DNA of 64,000 nt from JAGQNT01 sp964426605 (GCA_964426605.1 CAYRQK010000001.1:310001-374000), one strand, 5' to 3'. Positions 7,998 through 17,706 are shown, numbered from the stretch's first letter. Notes: generated from the sequence alone by a model not told the origin. Numbers and translations are program-made.

Positions 7998-10796
7998 TTA
8001 CATTGCTGGGATAGACCGCGAGTCACTGGCCTGGTATAGGACACTGTCGGTAAGTGAGGCTGCCACTGTTGCGGTTGTGCCAGTTGCGCCAGCAGTAAAG
8101 TTAACAATTACTGGTGTAGAATCGCTGACTGCATAGGTGTTTTGCTGGCCGTTTATGGTCACCGTAAGTGCACCGGGGAATGAGCTTCCAGACAGTGGGT
8201 ACGTGCCCGCTATCGAGGTCACAGAAACCTGGCAGATGCTGTTAGCGAGACAGGTGCCACTAGGTGTGATGCTGACCGTTGGCATAGTGTCGCCACAGTT
8301 GTGGATATCATCGTTGGATGTTGGTAGCGCTGCACCTGCGCCGTTCTTTACGAATTGATCAACCGAGAAGCTGTTGGCATCACCGTTAGTGATTGTTTGG
8401 CGGGCGAGGGCTGGGGTGCAGTCGGTAGCCAGCTTCCCAGAGACCTTATCGATTGTGGCGGACGATGAAGCACTGCTGTGTGGCTTGTAACTGGCCGGGA
8501 ACAAATCAGTCTTGGGAGTTGGGAAGACCGCACCAGTACCGAAGCCACTGGTAGCAACGAAGGCTGGTAATGTCTGAACGTCTGCAGGCTTGACCCAATT
8601 GTTCGGTTTCAAGTTTTTATGAGCGGTTTCCATCCAGCCGCGAATGATTGGCTCAGTCATGTCTTCCATGTGTCCGGCAGTCATGGCAACCTGCCTGGTG
8701 TGATAGCCGACCCAGGTGGCCACGGCGTACTTGGTTGACCAGCTTGTCATGAGACCATCGTAGTTATCGTTGGTAGTACCGGTCTTGACTGCAAAGTGCC
8801 ACCCATTGCTCTGGTGTTGAAACTTCTTGTTGGATCGTAGGTAACTGGCATTTGGGTCAGATAAAATATCGTCGATGATGTATGCCGAATCGGCTTTCAC
8901 GATTTGTTTGGCTTTAGGTTGCTTCCACTGCAATATTGTCTTGCCAGCTGCATCCTGAATTTGTAGGATATATGTTTGCGGAATGTAACTACCCAGCCGT
9001 GATATAGTGGCCAGGCCGTTTACATGCTCGTCCAAGTGCAAGTATGCACCATCACCGATGGCTGACGCGCCATAGCACGGTGCCTTATTGGTAAGTTCGA
9101 CGTTACTAAAGCAGTTATAGCCATAGCCATTACCCGGAGCGCCGGCCATCATACTCTCCGCGGTATCAATAACCTTGCTGGTCCCGACAGATAGCATGGC
9201 TTTGACGGCCGGAACGTTACGTGAGCCAGCTAAGGCATAGCGGACCGGCAAGGCTCCGGGATAATTGAAATCATAGTCCCATAGACAGTTAGCTTTATCG
9301 TCATGTGTCGGGCGGTTCTTGTCCGTGCACGGATAGCCGGGCAGTGGGCCTTGGGAATCGTATAGTACGCTACCAGCACCAGCATTCTTGGTATTGATGA
9401 ATGTCACATAATCGTACGGCTTGAAACTGGATCCCGGTGGCAGTGGTGTTTGGGCATAGTTAATCTTACCGAACTCGGGGTTATTGAAGTCGACACCACC
9501 GACCTCTGCGACAACCTGGCCGGTAGGTACATCTTCGGCCACGAAGGCGATGTTGTCACCATGGAAACTCTTGACCCGGGGCAAACCATTGGCCACTTGC
9601 TTCTCGGCTAAGTCTTGCAGGTCGGTATTAAGCGTGGTCGTAACCTTCCAGCCGCCGCGTTGTACAGTTTGGTCACCGTACTTCTTTTCAAGTTCTTGCT
9701 TAGCGGCTAGGACAAAGTATGGCGCTCGGATGCCGTTATATTTAGACTTCAGCGGTTGGACCTGAGCCAATATATCAACAGTCTTTGCATCGCTAGCTTG
9801 TTGTTTTGTGATATAACCCTGGTTGGCCATCTGATCAAGAATGTAGTGCTGCCGGTCGAGTAGCGCCTGTTGGGCGAAACCGTCGGTTGTTGAAACAGCA
9901 GTGTTCCACTGCGAGCTACTATATGGTGAATAACGGCTAGGTGATTTTGGGATAGCTGCCAGCATCGCCGCCTGGGCGAGCGTCAAGTTCTTGGCGTCCG
10001 TATTAAAGTAGTCGCGTGCCGCAACCTCAACCCCGTTCTCGATGCCGCCATATGGCGCAGTATTGAGATAGCCCGTCAAAATGTCAGCCTTGGAATACTC
10101 GCGTTCCAGCTCGGTGGCGAGGATTAGTTCCTTCACTTTACGGGTGATAGTGCGGTTGTTTGTCCATTGTTCGTTTAATTTAACAAGCTGTTGGGTGATG
10201 GTCGAACCGCCCTGGATCGGACCGCCACCAAAGATGTCATTGAGGCCAGCCCGCATGATGCCACGGACATCGAAGGCTCCATGTTTATAAAAATCTTTGT
10301 CTTCAACGGCAACAGTCGCTTGTCTCATGTAGGGTGATATCTGGTCACCGTCGACTGGTACGCGCTTGACGGCGTCGTAATCTTGCCACAGCACAGTTTT
10401 GCCAGTGCGGTCGTAGTAGGTAATGCTGCCACCGAGTTTATCGCCTGCCACACCCTTAATCTGCGGCAAGTCTTTGCGGAAATAAGCGAATACGCCGATG
10501 ACCAGGAAGAAACAGACTACGATACCAATGCCAGTGATTTTGAGGGCCATAATAGCACCTTCGCGACTGAACCAATAGGCGGCCAGTCGCTTGGGGTGCA
10601 GGCGGTACGCCAAGCGTTTCCAACGGTTTTTGGGTAGTGTTGCAAGATGTAGTGCCCTCTTTTCGGCACGCTCGCTCTTGCTAGCCCTGTGTCGGTCGCT
10701 GAAGTTGCGGTTGAGTTTTAGCGTTTTACCGCTTTTAGTCTTGAATGTGTTCTGGCGACGTCGTCCAGAAAGTGGGCTCTTACTCTTGTCACTCAT
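7998..10796 (-). CDS. Bifunctional class A penicillin-binding protein (PBP1A-like)
   Basis: The 932-residue protein has a basic cytoplasmic tail of about 80 residues, one transmembrane helix (about 83-106), a GT51 transglycosylase domain (TVAVEDKDFYKHG with the catalytic Glu, then GGSTITQQLVK) and a transpeptidase domain. The latter has GSSFKP (Ser456, Lys459), an SRN motif, and KTGT from Lys671. It polymerises and cross-links peptidoglycan outside the membrane. About 200 C-terminal residues past the transpeptidase are Ser/Thr/Ala-rich with an Ig-like appearance and may be a wall or surface tether. It is transcribed alone, convergent with radA and divergent from tyrS. Confidence 0.95.
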   Translation of the reverse strand: MSDKSKSPLSGRRRQNTFKTKSGKTLKLNRNFSDRHRASKSERAEKRALHLATLPKNRWKRLAYRLHPKRLAAYWFSREGAIMALKITGIGIVVCFFLVIGVFAYFRKDLPQIKGVAGDKLGGSITYYDRTGKTVLWQDYDAVKRVPVDGDQISPYMRQATVAVEDKDFYKHGAFDVRGIMRAGLNDIFGGGPIQGGSTITQQLVKLNEQWTNNRTITRKVKELILATELEREYSKADILTGYLNTAPYGGIENGVEVAARDYFNTDAKNLTLAQAAMLAAIPKSPSRYSPYSSSQWNTAVSTTDGFAQQALLDRQHYILDQMANQGYITKQQASDAKTVDILAQVQPLKSKYNGIRAPYFVLAAKQELEKKYGDQTVQRGGWKVTTTLNTDLQDLAEKQVANGLPRVKSFHGDNIAFVAEDVPTGQVVAEVGGVDFNNPEFGKINYAQTPLPPGSSFKPYDYVTFINTKNAGAGSVLYDSQGPLPGYPCTDKNRPTHDDKANCLWDYDFNYPGALPVRYALAGSRNVPAVKAMLSVGTSKVIDTAESMMAGAPGNGYGYNCFSNVELTNKAPCYGASAIGDGAYLHLDEHVNGLATISRLGSYIPQTYILQIQDAAGKTILQWKQPKAKQIVKADSAYIIDDILSDPNASYLRSNKKFQHQSNGWHFAVKTGTTNDNYDGLMTSWSTKYAVATWVGYHTRQVAMTAGHMEDMTEPIIRGWMETAHKNLKPNNWVKPADVQTLPAFVATSGFGTGAVFPTPKTDLFPASYKPHSSASSSATIDKVSGKLATDCTPALARQTITNGDANSFSVDQFVKNGAGAALPTSNDDIHNCGDTMPTVSITPSGTCLANSICQVSVTSIAGTYPLSGSSFPGALTVTINGQQNTYAVSDSTPVIVNFTAGATGTTATVAASLTDSVLYQASDSRSIPAM

Positions 10797-10918
10797 GCGC
10801 TGCTACTCTCATCCCCCGTGGTTCGGTAATTCTTCCTCATTATAGCAAAGCTGCGTGAAAACAATGCTTATTTTTATGTTGGTTCTCAGCTTTATTTTGC
10901 CACCCCAGGCCGATTGGC

Positions 10919-10924
10919 TATACT
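10919..10924 (+). promoter_or_regulatory. -10 box of a predicted leaderless promoter for tyrS
   Basis: TATACT ends 6 bp before the tyrS ATG, so transcription should begin on the start codon. TTGCCA 16 bp upstream matches five of six -35 positions. Confidence 0.55.
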
Positions 10925-10930
10925 ATCTCC

Positions 10931-12169
10931 ATGACTTTATCCGAAGAACTGACCTGGCGCGGCTTTGTTAATCAGACAACCTACTCCGACCCAACCGTAC
11001 TCGATGGGCAGCCGATAACCTTTTACTTCGGTGTTGACCCCAGCGCCAGCAGCATGACAGTCGGCAATCTGGCTATGATGATGATGGTGCGGCACTTTAT
11101 CCAACATGGCCACAAGGCTATCCTGTTGGTTGGCGGCGCCACCGGCATGATTGGTGATCCTGACGGCAAAAAGCAAGAACGCGACCTGTTAACACTGGAC
11201 CAAATTGCTGCCAACAAGCAGGCAATTGCCGGCCAGTACAAGCAGGTTTTGGGCGATCAACCGTTTGAGTTAGTCGATAATTACGACTGGTTCCAGGGCA
11301 TCGGCTACCTCGATTTCCTGCGCGACACCGGCAAGCACGTGCCGATGCGTCAGATGCTAGGCCGTGATTTTGTGCAGAGTCGTTTAGGTGAAAATGGCAG
11401 CGGTATCAGCTACGCCGAGTTTAGCTATAGCCTCATTCAGGGCTACGACTTTTTGCACCTGCACCGCGAGAAGGGCGTGACGCTGCAGATTGCTGGCGCT
11501 GACCAGTGGGGCAACAGTATTGCTGGCGTCGATCTGATCCGCCGCGTCACTGGTGACGAAGCTCATGTCTGGACCGGTCCGCTGGTCATTAATAAGAGCA
11601 CGGGCATTAAGTTTGGCAAAAGCGAGGGCGGCGCCGTCTGGCTCGACCCGAGCCTCACGAGTCCGTACGATTTCTATCAGTTCTGGCTGAATGTCGACGA
11701 TGAGAGTGTCGAAGATTATCTCAAGATGTATACGCTGCTAGGCAAAGATGACCTCGAACGGATCATGACTGAGTTTAATGACAACCGCGGCGCCCGCGCA
11801 GCCCAAAAGGCTTTGGCCTACGAAGTCACTAAAATTGTCCACGGCGAGCGGGGTGTCAGTGATGTGCTGAAGGCGACCGGGATCTTATTTGGCGGCCAGC
11901 CACTCGATGAGGCTGCCTACACTACCATTCGAAACGTCTTTGAAACCAAGCCCGTGGCAGCCAATGCGCCACTGCTCGAAGCCCTCGTCACGCTCGGCCT
12001 GGCCGGCAGTAACACTGAGGCGCGACGCTTTGTAGTTGATGGAGCTGTCACTATCAATAATGACCGCATCACCCTCGACAAACAAACCCTTTCCTCTGCA
12101 GACTTCCACGACGGCATCCTGGTAGCCCGCCGCGGCAAAAACTCCGTCGTTATTGCAGCGGTAAAGTAA
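10931..12169 (+). CDS. tyrS: Tyrosyl-tRNA synthetase
   Basis: This 412-residue class I synthetase charges tRNA-Tyr; a matching tRNA-Tyr(GUA) lies at 57729. The HIGH-equivalent lies in VDPSASSMTVGN (35-46) and the KMSKS-equivalent is KFGKS (227-231). The C-terminal 65 residues form an S4-like RNA-binding domain, as in bacterial TyrRS. Length is normal. Its stop overlaps the start of the next gene by one base, so the histidine phosphatase is co-transcribed. Confidence 0.97.
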   Translation: MTLSEELTWRGFVNQTTYSDPTVLDGQPITFYFGVDPSASSMTVGNLAMMMMVRHFIQHGHKAILLVGGATGMIGDPDGKKQERDLLTLDQIAANKQAIAGQYKQVLGDQPFELVDNYDWFQGIGYLDFLRDTGKHVPMRQMLGRDFVQSRLGENGSGISYAEFSYSLIQGYDFLHLHREKGVTLQIAGADQWGNSIAGVDLIRRVTGDEAHVWTGPLVINKSTGIKFGKSEGGAVWLDPSLTSPYDFYQFWLNVDDESVEDYLKMYTLLGKDDLERIMTEFNDNRGARAAQKALAYEVTKIVHGERGVSDVLKATGILFGGQPLDEAAYTTIRNVFETKPVAANAPLLEALVTLGLAGSNTEARRFVVDGAVTINNDRITLDKQTLSSADFHDGILVARRGKNSVVIAAVK

Positions 12170-12753
12170 TGAATACTTTCTATATTGCGCGGCACGGCGA
12201 GACCGACAATAACGTGGCGCAGCGCCTGTCCGGCTGGATTGATTCGCCACTGACAGCGAATGGGCTAAAACCGACCGAGAAGGTAATCAAAAAGCTAGCG
12301 AACGTCCACATAGATGAAATATATTCGAGTGATGCTGGCCGGGCATTCATTACGGCCTACGTTATTGCCCGCCAGCTGAATTTCACTAAGGAAATCCAGC
12401 GGCTGTCGGGTCTGCGCGAAGTCAATTACGGCGACGCGGCCAATATGGTCCATGCTCTGGCGTGCGAACTATATCCAGGGCTGGACAGCAACACGCACTA
12501 TGTACCACCAAACGGCGAATCGCTCGAGCAGATGCAAGAACGCGTCTTTCGGACCCTTAACGAACTAAACAATAGCCACACAGACGCCAATATATTGTTG
12601 GTTGCGCACTCTGGCGTCATGGCAGCCATCCATGCCCAGCACATCGGCCAGGACTTCGGCGTCCATAACATCAGTGAAGCCTACCCGCACGACTACGTCG
12701 GCGTCTTTACGCTAGAAAACGGCGAAATCGCTTCGTTTGATGAGCTAAGATAG
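12169..12753 (+). CDS. Histidine phosphatase superfamily protein (phosphoglycerate-mutase-like)
   Basis: The 194-residue protein carries the phosphohistidine motif RHGET (8-12) and a second conserved histidine in VAHSG (His147), the catalytic pair of the superfamily. Families here range from cofactor-dependent phosphoglycerate mutase to broad phosphatases. The length is short for a true GpmA, so a phosphatase is more likely; the substrate cannot be told. It overlaps the tyrS stop by one base (TAATG) and lies just before an alpha/beta hydrolase, forming a three-gene unit. Confidence 0.85.
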   Translation: MNTFYIARHGETDNNVAQRLSGWIDSPLTANGLKPTEKVIKKLANVHIDEIYSSDAGRAFITAYVIARQLNFTKEIQRLSGLREVNYGDAANMVHALACELYPGLDSNTHYVPPNGESLEQMQERVFRTLNELNNSHTDANILLVAHSGVMAAIHAQHIGQDFGVHNISEAYPHDYVGVFTLENGEIASFDELR

Positions 12754-12765
12754 GCGCCTTACAGT

Positions 12766-13530
12766 ATGGAGACGCTTCCGGTGCAAATTGATAAAGGTAC
12801 GGGCGGCCCGATTGTGCTATTGCACGGGCTAGGCACTAACTACAAAAGCTGGTCGTATGTGTTGCGGGCACTCGACTACAAAAAGTCCCACGTGATTGCG
12901 CTGGATCTGCTTGGTTTTGGCGACGCACCCAAGCCGAAAAATAGTGACTACACTCCAGCGGACCACGCCGAGGCGGTGATTGCGACCCTCGACAAGCTGA
13001 ATATCACAGATGCGGTGGTGGCTGGTCACTCCATGGGTTGCATTGTGGCCATCGAGGTCGCCAAACGCCGGCCGGATATCGCCAAACGGCTGGTGTTGCT
13101 CGGTGCGCCGCTGTACCAGAAGCTGCCGCGGCATACGCTATGGGGCAAACTGACCCGTACGGAGGGCGCCTACTTCACAATTTTCTCTTTTCTCAAGGCT
13201 AATCCCGACCTGACCATCACGGCCGCACAGAACGCCGACAAGTTATTGCCGTTCCTGAAGGGCATGGAAATAACTGAGGCCACCTGGCCAGCATTCCGTA
13301 AAAGCCTCAACAATACCATCATGCAGTTCGAGTCGTACAAGGGTATACAAAAGCTGAAAACACCGACGCTCTTGGTGTGCGGCGTGCTAGATGTATTCGT
13401 TATCCGTCGCAACCTGAAGCGCATTGTCCGAGCTAATAAGCAATATTGCCGGTTCAAAACGGCTCTCGGCCCACACGAAATCACACCTTTGCAGGGCAGA
13501 AAAGTCGCTGCCTGGCTACAGCAACACTAG
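12766..13530 (+). CDS. Alpha/beta hydrolase
   Basis: The 254-residue protein has the alpha/beta-hydrolase fold pattern: an oxyanion-type LLHGLG near residue 18, nucleophile elbow GHSMG (Ser89), an aspartate in VCGVLDVF and a late histidine in LGPHE (about residue 237). No signal peptide is seen. The substrate cannot be inferred. It follows the histidine phosphatase by 12 bp in the tyrS unit and lacks its own clear promoter. Confidence 0.85.
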   Translation: METLPVQIDKGTGGPIVLLHGLGTNYKSWSYVLRALDYKKSHVIALDLLGFGDAPKPKNSDYTPADHAEAVIATLDKLNITDAVVAGHSMGCIVAIEVAKRRPDIAKRLVLLGAPLYQKLPRHTLWGKLTRTEGAYFTIFSFLKANPDLTITAAQNADKLLPFLKGMEITEATWPAFRKSLNNTIMQFESYKGIQKLKTPTLLVCGVLDVFVIRRNLKRIVRANKQYCRFKTALGPHEITPLQGRKVAAWLQQH

Positions 13531-13550
13531 CTTGACTGTATACTAAAGCT

Positions 13551-15587
13551 ATGACAGTAGACACTCCGCTGACGGAGCTGAAGGGGGTTGGACCGGCCGT
13601 GGCTGCCAAACTCGCCACTCTAGGGCTCAAAACCGTGGCCGACCTGATCGATTACTACCCACGGCGCTACGATGACTATTCGGCGGTGACACCGATCGGT
13701 CAACTAAAGCCAGGTGCGGTGATCATCCAGGCGACCATCAAGCAGGCTACCGGTCGTTATGTGCGCCGCGGCATGCATATCACTGAGGCCGTGGCCAGTG
13801 ACGACACCAGTAGTGTACGACTGATCTGGTTCAATCAACCGTACCGCGCTGCGGCGCTCAAGAAAGATCAACAATATTTTATATCTGGCGAGTTTGGCTT
13901 AAGCCACCAGCGATTTCAGATTATGAGTCCTAGCGTGGAGTTGGTCAGCGACTTTCCGCTCAATACTGCTCGGATTGTGCCCATTTATCGCGAGACCAAA
14001 GGCTTCAATTCGCGCCAGTTGCGAGCTATTCTTGGCCAGACGGTCAGCCTGATCGATGCGTTGCCCGAGACTTTGCCGAGCTGGCTTACCAAAGAGCAAG
14101 AACTAATGAGCCGTGCCCAAGCCATCAAGGCCATTCATTTTCCAGAGTCATCTGAACGGCTCGAGGGAGCCCGGAAGCGTCTGGGCTTCGAAGAAGTCTT
14201 CCAGCTGAGCCTAGCGGCTCTGATGAACAAGCGTGACGTTGCTGGCGAGCAAGCCCCGGCCGTGCCATTTGATGAAAAAGTAGCAAGAAGCTTTGTCAAA
14301 AGTCTGCCGTTTGCACTCACGAATGCCCAAAGAAAAGTAGTCTGGCAAATCTACCAGGACATGCAAAAGACGCAGCCAATGAACCGGCTGGTCGAGGGTG
14401 ACGTTGGCTCCGGCAAGACGGTGGTTGCCGCCATGGCGGCCGTGATGGTGCTGCAACAAAACCACCAAGTGGCGCTGATGGCACCGACCGAGATTTTGGC
14501 CCGCCAGCACGCCAATACTATCCAAAAATTGCTGGCGCCACTCGGTTATGGCGACAAAGTTGGGCTGCTGGTCGGCAGTATGAATCCGGCTCAAAAGAAG
14601 CAGGCGTATGCTGCTATTACCTCCGGCGCGTTACGATTTATTGTGGGTACGCACGCGCTTATCCAGGATAAGGTTGATCTCAGAAACCTGGAGCTGATTG
14701 TTATCGACGAGCAACACCGTTTCGGTGTCGAGCAGCGCAAGGCGCTGATGGCCAAAGCCGGCCATATGCCGCACGTGCTCAACCTGACCGCCACGCCAAT
14801 CCCGCGTAGCCTGGCACTGACGCTATATGGCGAGTTGGACGTCTCGATCTTGGACGAAAAGCCAGCTGGTCGTCAGCAAATTATCACCAAAATTGCCTCG
14901 CCAAACTCGCGCAAGCAACTCTACGAGACAATCGATAGGCAGCTTGCGGATGGTCGGCAATTATTCGTCGTTTGCCCGCTGGTGACAGAGTCCGACATGG
15001 TTGTGGCTAGTTCCGCCGAAAAGGTGTACGAAACCTTGCGCAAGGGCGCGTTCAAGCACCGCCGCGTCGGCTTACTACACGGTCAAATGAAGAGTGATGC
15101 CAAGCAGGCGGTCATGCAGCAGTTCGTCGACCACGAACTTGATGTGCTGGTGGCCACCACGGTGATCGAAGTGGGCGTAGACGTGCCAAACGCCAGCATT
15201 ATGCTCATCGAAAACGCCGACCGCTTCGGCCTGAGCCAGCTGCACCAGTTGCGTGGCCGGATTGGCCGTGGTGAACACCAGAGTTATTGTTATCTGATAA
15301 TGAGCGATAGCTCGGCACCGACGCCGCGGCTGCGCGCCATGGAGCGCGTGTACGACGGCTTTCGGTTGGCAGAACTCGACCTCGAGATGCGTGGTCCCGG
15401 CGCCATTTACGGTACTATGCAGCACGGTACGCTTGATCTGCGTATTGCCAAACTCAGCGATATAAAACTCATTGCAAGTGCTCGTGCAGCAGCAACCAAA
15501 TTCCTCGATAGAAACGAGAGTTTGATACAATATAAGGAATTGAATAACAATGTAACGCGGCTGCGTGCCGTCACGAATCTAAATTAA
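13551..15587 (+). CDS. recG: ATP-dependent DNA helicase RecG
   Basis: The 678-residue protein has an N-terminal wedge/OB domain (about 1-230) that grips branched DNA, then SF2 helicase motifs: GDVGSGKT (about 283-290), DEQH (386-389), TATPIPRS and the RecG-typical QLRGRIGRG. RecG reverses stalled forks and migrates Holliday junctions. TATACT (13539-13544) ends 6 bp before the ATG, predicting a leaderless start. The next gene begins 2 bp after the stop. Confidence 0.97.
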   Translation: MTVDTPLTELKGVGPAVAAKLATLGLKTVADLIDYYPRRYDDYSAVTPIGQLKPGAVIIQATIKQATGRYVRRGMHITEAVASDDTSSVRLIWFNQPYRAAALKKDQQYFISGEFGLSHQRFQIMSPSVELVSDFPLNTARIVPIYRETKGFNSRQLRAILGQTVSLIDALPETLPSWLTKEQELMSRAQAIKAIHFPESSERLEGARKRLGFEEVFQLSLAALMNKRDVAGEQAPAVPFDEKVARSFVKSLPFALTNAQRKVVWQIYQDMQKTQPMNRLVEGDVGSGKTVVAAMAAVMVLQQNHQVALMAPTEILARQHANTIQKLLAPLGYGDKVGLLVGSMNPAQKKQAYAAITSGALRFIVGTHALIQDKVDLRNLELIVIDEQHRFGVEQRKALMAKAGHMPHVLNLTATPIPRSLALTLYGELDVSILDEKPAGRQQIITKIASPNSRKQLYETIDRQLADGRQLFVVCPLVTESDMVVASSAEKVYETLRKGAFKHRRVGLLHGQMKSDAKQAVMQQFVDHELDVLVATTVIEVGVDVPNASIMLIENADRFGLSQLHQLRGRIGRGEHQSYCYLIMSDSSAPTPRLRAMERVYDGFRLAELDLEMRGPGAIYGTMQHGTLDLRIAKLSDIKLIASARAAATKFLDRNESLIQYKELNNNVTRLRAVTNLN

Positions 15588-15589
15588 CT

Positions 15590-16402
15590 ATGTACTCAGG
15601 CTCTACTCTTACGACATTTTCTGGGCGTCTCCTGGGCGCTCATCAAAAGATTGATCGTGTAGCCCGTCGCCACTTGGCTCTGTTGACGCCTGGTTCGCGG
15701 TTTCCGAGCACCCGGCGCATCTTGCACTTCGAGGGTGGCAACGGCCCGGATGCTATCAAGCGCAAGAGCCCGGCCCAGGACGAGCCATGGCACTATATGC
15801 AGCCGTTCGACCTCACCGACACACAGCTCATCAAGCTCATTACAATTCACTACAAAGAACTTGTGAAAGCGCTGATTAAGAGTGATGAAGTGCGGGCAGC
15901 ATTTGAGGCGGCCTGGTTGAGTCACGCGATGGTTGACGGCTTGACGCCGGCCCACCACTATCCATATGAAGAAAAGTTGATCGAACTACGAGGTGGCGAA
16001 GGTATCGAGAGCCGCACGACTGTGAGGGCCAAACTGGTATTGCCGGGCGATACTAGACGCGAGCAAGTTGCCAATAACTGGAAGATGTGGGGTCCTGGTG
16101 GTCTGATGAGTACGCACGGTATGTTCGAGTGGGGTGTAGCCACCGTGATTTTGCCTTCGCGGTTTCGTACAGCCGTGCCGACCGATCGAGATATTGCCGA
16201 GTTCCGTTCCAAGAATTTTGCCGATTGGTACCGGGGCGTGGCCCAGGATGTCGCAAGATTGGGTTTGTATGATGAGTTTGCGAAGCGTGGCTGGACGCCC
16301 AAGCTGGCGCGCCGGATTCGTAAGGAATTGGCACCCAAGATCGTACGAAGCGTGACGTTGGCTTGGTACGGCGCCGTGTCCGAGGCACGAGGCAAGCGGT
16401 GA
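15590..16402 (+). CDS. Putative zinc-dependent phospholipase C / P1-nuclease-like enzyme
   Basis: I do not recognise the exact family of this 270-residue protein. Its polar residues reproduce the trinuclear-zinc ligand spacing of zinc-dependent phospholipase C: Asp54-His68 (14 apart), His112-Asp116-His122 (4 and 6 apart) and His176-Glu180 (4 apart). An early histidine (His18 or His28) could complete the set. B. cereus PLC has D55-H69, H118-D122-H128 and H142-E146. No signal peptide is seen, unlike secreted PLC, and the mature N-terminal Trp ligand is missing. It sits between recG and rsmD, overlapping rsmD by 4 bp. The function is an inference. Confidence 0.55.
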   Translation: MYSGSTLTTFSGRLLGAHQKIDRVARRHLALLTPGSRFPSTRRILHFEGGNGPDAIKRKSPAQDEPWHYMQPFDLTDTQLIKLITIHYKELVKALIKSDEVRAAFEAAWLSHAMVDGLTPAHHYPYEEKLIELRGGEGIESRTTVRAKLVLPGDTRREQVANNWKMWGPGGLMSTHGMFEWGVATVILPSRFRTAVPTDRDIAEFRSKNFADWYRGVAQDVARLGLYDEFAKRGWTPKLARRIRKELAPKIVRSVTLAWYGAVSEARGKR

Positions 16403-16932
16403 GGGTGATCGCGGGCTGGTTGGGTGGCCGTCAGTTTGATTCACCTGGTGGCCACCGTACGCACCCGATGAGCGAAAAGGCCCGCGGCGCTATCTTTAAC
16501 GCGTTGGGTGATATCAAAGGCCTGACTGTGCTTGATGCCTTTGCCGGCAGCGGCGCGCTCAGTTTTGAGGCCGTCAGTCGTGGCGCCAAGCATGTCGTGG
16601 CACTGGATATTGACAAAGGTTCTATTACATCTATTGTCAAGGGTGTCAAGGCCCTCGGTCTGGACGAGCAGATAACGGTTCGCCAAAAGAACGCCGCTAG
16701 TTGGGCACGTAGCAATCAGCATGGGCTGTACGACATCGTACTGGCCGACCCGCCGTACAACGACATTCGGCCCGATGTGCTGCAAAAGCTGGTCTATGTG
16801 GTCGAACCGGACGGTTTGTTTGTGCTGTCGTGGCCCGGCTCGGAGCCGATTCGCCCGTTTGAGGGTCTCGAGGTGCGTAGCAGCAAAAACTACGGCGACG
16901 CCCAGCTGGTTTTTTACCGCCGAACCAAGTAA
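16399..16932 (+). CDS. rsmD: 16S rRNA (guanine-966-N2)-methyltransferase RsmD
   Basis: The 177-residue protein begins VRVIAG, the usual RsmD N-terminus. It carries a SAM-binding segment VLDAFAGSGALSFEA and the catalytic ADPPY motif of N6/N2 amino-methyltransferases. RsmD methylates G966 of 16S rRNA during 30S assembly. I chose the GTG at 16399, which overlaps the upstream stop as GTGA; the frame stays open upstream to 16363, but that would overlap the preceding gene by 40 bp. Confidence 0.9.
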   Translation: MRVIAGWLGGRQFDSPGGHRTHPMSEKARGAIFNALGDIKGLTVLDAFAGSGALSFEAVSRGAKHVVALDIDKGSITSIVKGVKALGLDEQITVRQKNAASWARSNQHGLYDIVLADPPYNDIRPDVLQKLVYVVEPDGLFVLSWPGSEPIRPFEGLEVRSSKNYGDAQLVFYRRTK

Positions 16933-16947
16933 AATAATGAAGTTCTA

Positions 16948-17020
16948 GGGAAAAGAGCAGCCCGAGCAAAAATCACACTTTTTGCCCGGCGCGATGAGAA
17001 AACTGTAGGTTTGTCTCATA
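16948..17020 (+). repeat. Recurrent two-hairpin RNA element, copy 2 (before tRNA-Leu)
   Basis: This is the second copy of the element at 2923. Hairpin 1 is here GCAAAAA-TCACAC-TTTTTGC, entirely different in sequence but still fully paired, and is flanked by CCG/CGG. Hairpin 2 pairs ATGAGA with TCTCAT and AAAC with GTTT. It fills the gap between rsmD and tRNA-Leu and ends only 4 nt before the tRNA 5' end. Confidence 0.7.
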
Positions 17021-17024
17021 CCGC

Positions 17025-17109
17025 GCGGATGTGGTGGAATTGGTAGACACGCTGGCTTTAGGAGCCAGTGCCGCAAGGCGTGGAGGTTCAAGTCCTCTCA
17101 TCCGCACCA
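17025..17109 (+). tRNA. tRNA-Leu (anticodon UAG)
   Basis: The acceptor stem GCGGATG/CATCCGC and the anticodon stem CTGGC/GCCAG with loop TTTAGGA give anticodon TAG (CUN leucine codons). The variable arm is long, as expected for tRNA-Leu. CCA is encoded at 17107-17109. The next CDS starts 6 nt after the CCA, so the tRNA is likely cut from a longer transcript. Confidence 0.97.
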
Positions 17110-17115
17110 AACAAT

Positions 17116-17706
17116 ATGAAGAAACACGATGTTATTTATGTACCCGGCTTGGGTGATGCCAATCCCAGGGGTCAGTTGGCGCTAGTCCGGACCTGGCGGT
17201 TGTGGGGAGTACGGCCACATTTATACCAGATGAACTGGGGTGATGGCGAGGCGTTTGCACCCAAGTTCGACCGATTATTGCTGATGATTGATGGCATCCA
17301 CGCCAAAGGCCACGTCGTATCGCTCGTGGGTGCCAGCGCTGGTGCCGGGGCGGTTATCAATGCGTTTGCGGCTCGCAAGGATATCGTAAATGGCGTGGTG
17401 TGCATTGTCGGCAAGGTGAACAATGCCGATACCATCGGCCCGCGCTACAGTCGTGGTAATCTGGCCTTCGTCGAGTCGGCTAATATGGTGCAGCGCTCGC
17501 TGGACCAGTTGGACCTCGATACCGATCGCAGTCGTATTTTGTCGCGTTATGCCTTCGTAGACCTGGTGGTGCCGCGACAGGACAGCGAAATCGTTGGAGC
17601 CCGCAATCGTACGGTGCCGACAATTGGCCACAGTGCAACCATCACCGTGCAGCTTGTCTTTGGCGCTCCATCATTCCTCCGATTTCTCAAGAAGATAGCC
17701 AGGTGA
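17116..17706 (+). CDS. Small alpha/beta-hydrolase-like protein
   Basis: The 196-residue protein has a short Rossmann-like N-terminus (VIYVPGLGD) and a nucleophile-elbow-like VGASAG (Ser74), with a late histidine in PTIGHSATI that may complete a catalytic triad. This is consistent with a compact alpha/beta hydrolase (lipase/esterase-like), but no named family is recognised. It begins 6 nt after tRNA-Leu with no Shine-Dalgarno and ends 15 bp before hisS. Confidence 0.6.
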   Translation: MKKHDVIYVPGLGDANPRGQLALVRTWRLWGVRPHLYQMNWGDGEAFAPKFDRLLLMIDGIHAKGHVVSLVGASAGAGAVINAFAARKDIVNGVVCIVGKVNNADTIGPRYSRGNLAFVESANMVQRSLDQLDLDTDRSRILSRYAFVDLVVPRQDSEIVGARNRTVPTIGHSATITVQLVFGAPSFLRFLKKIAR

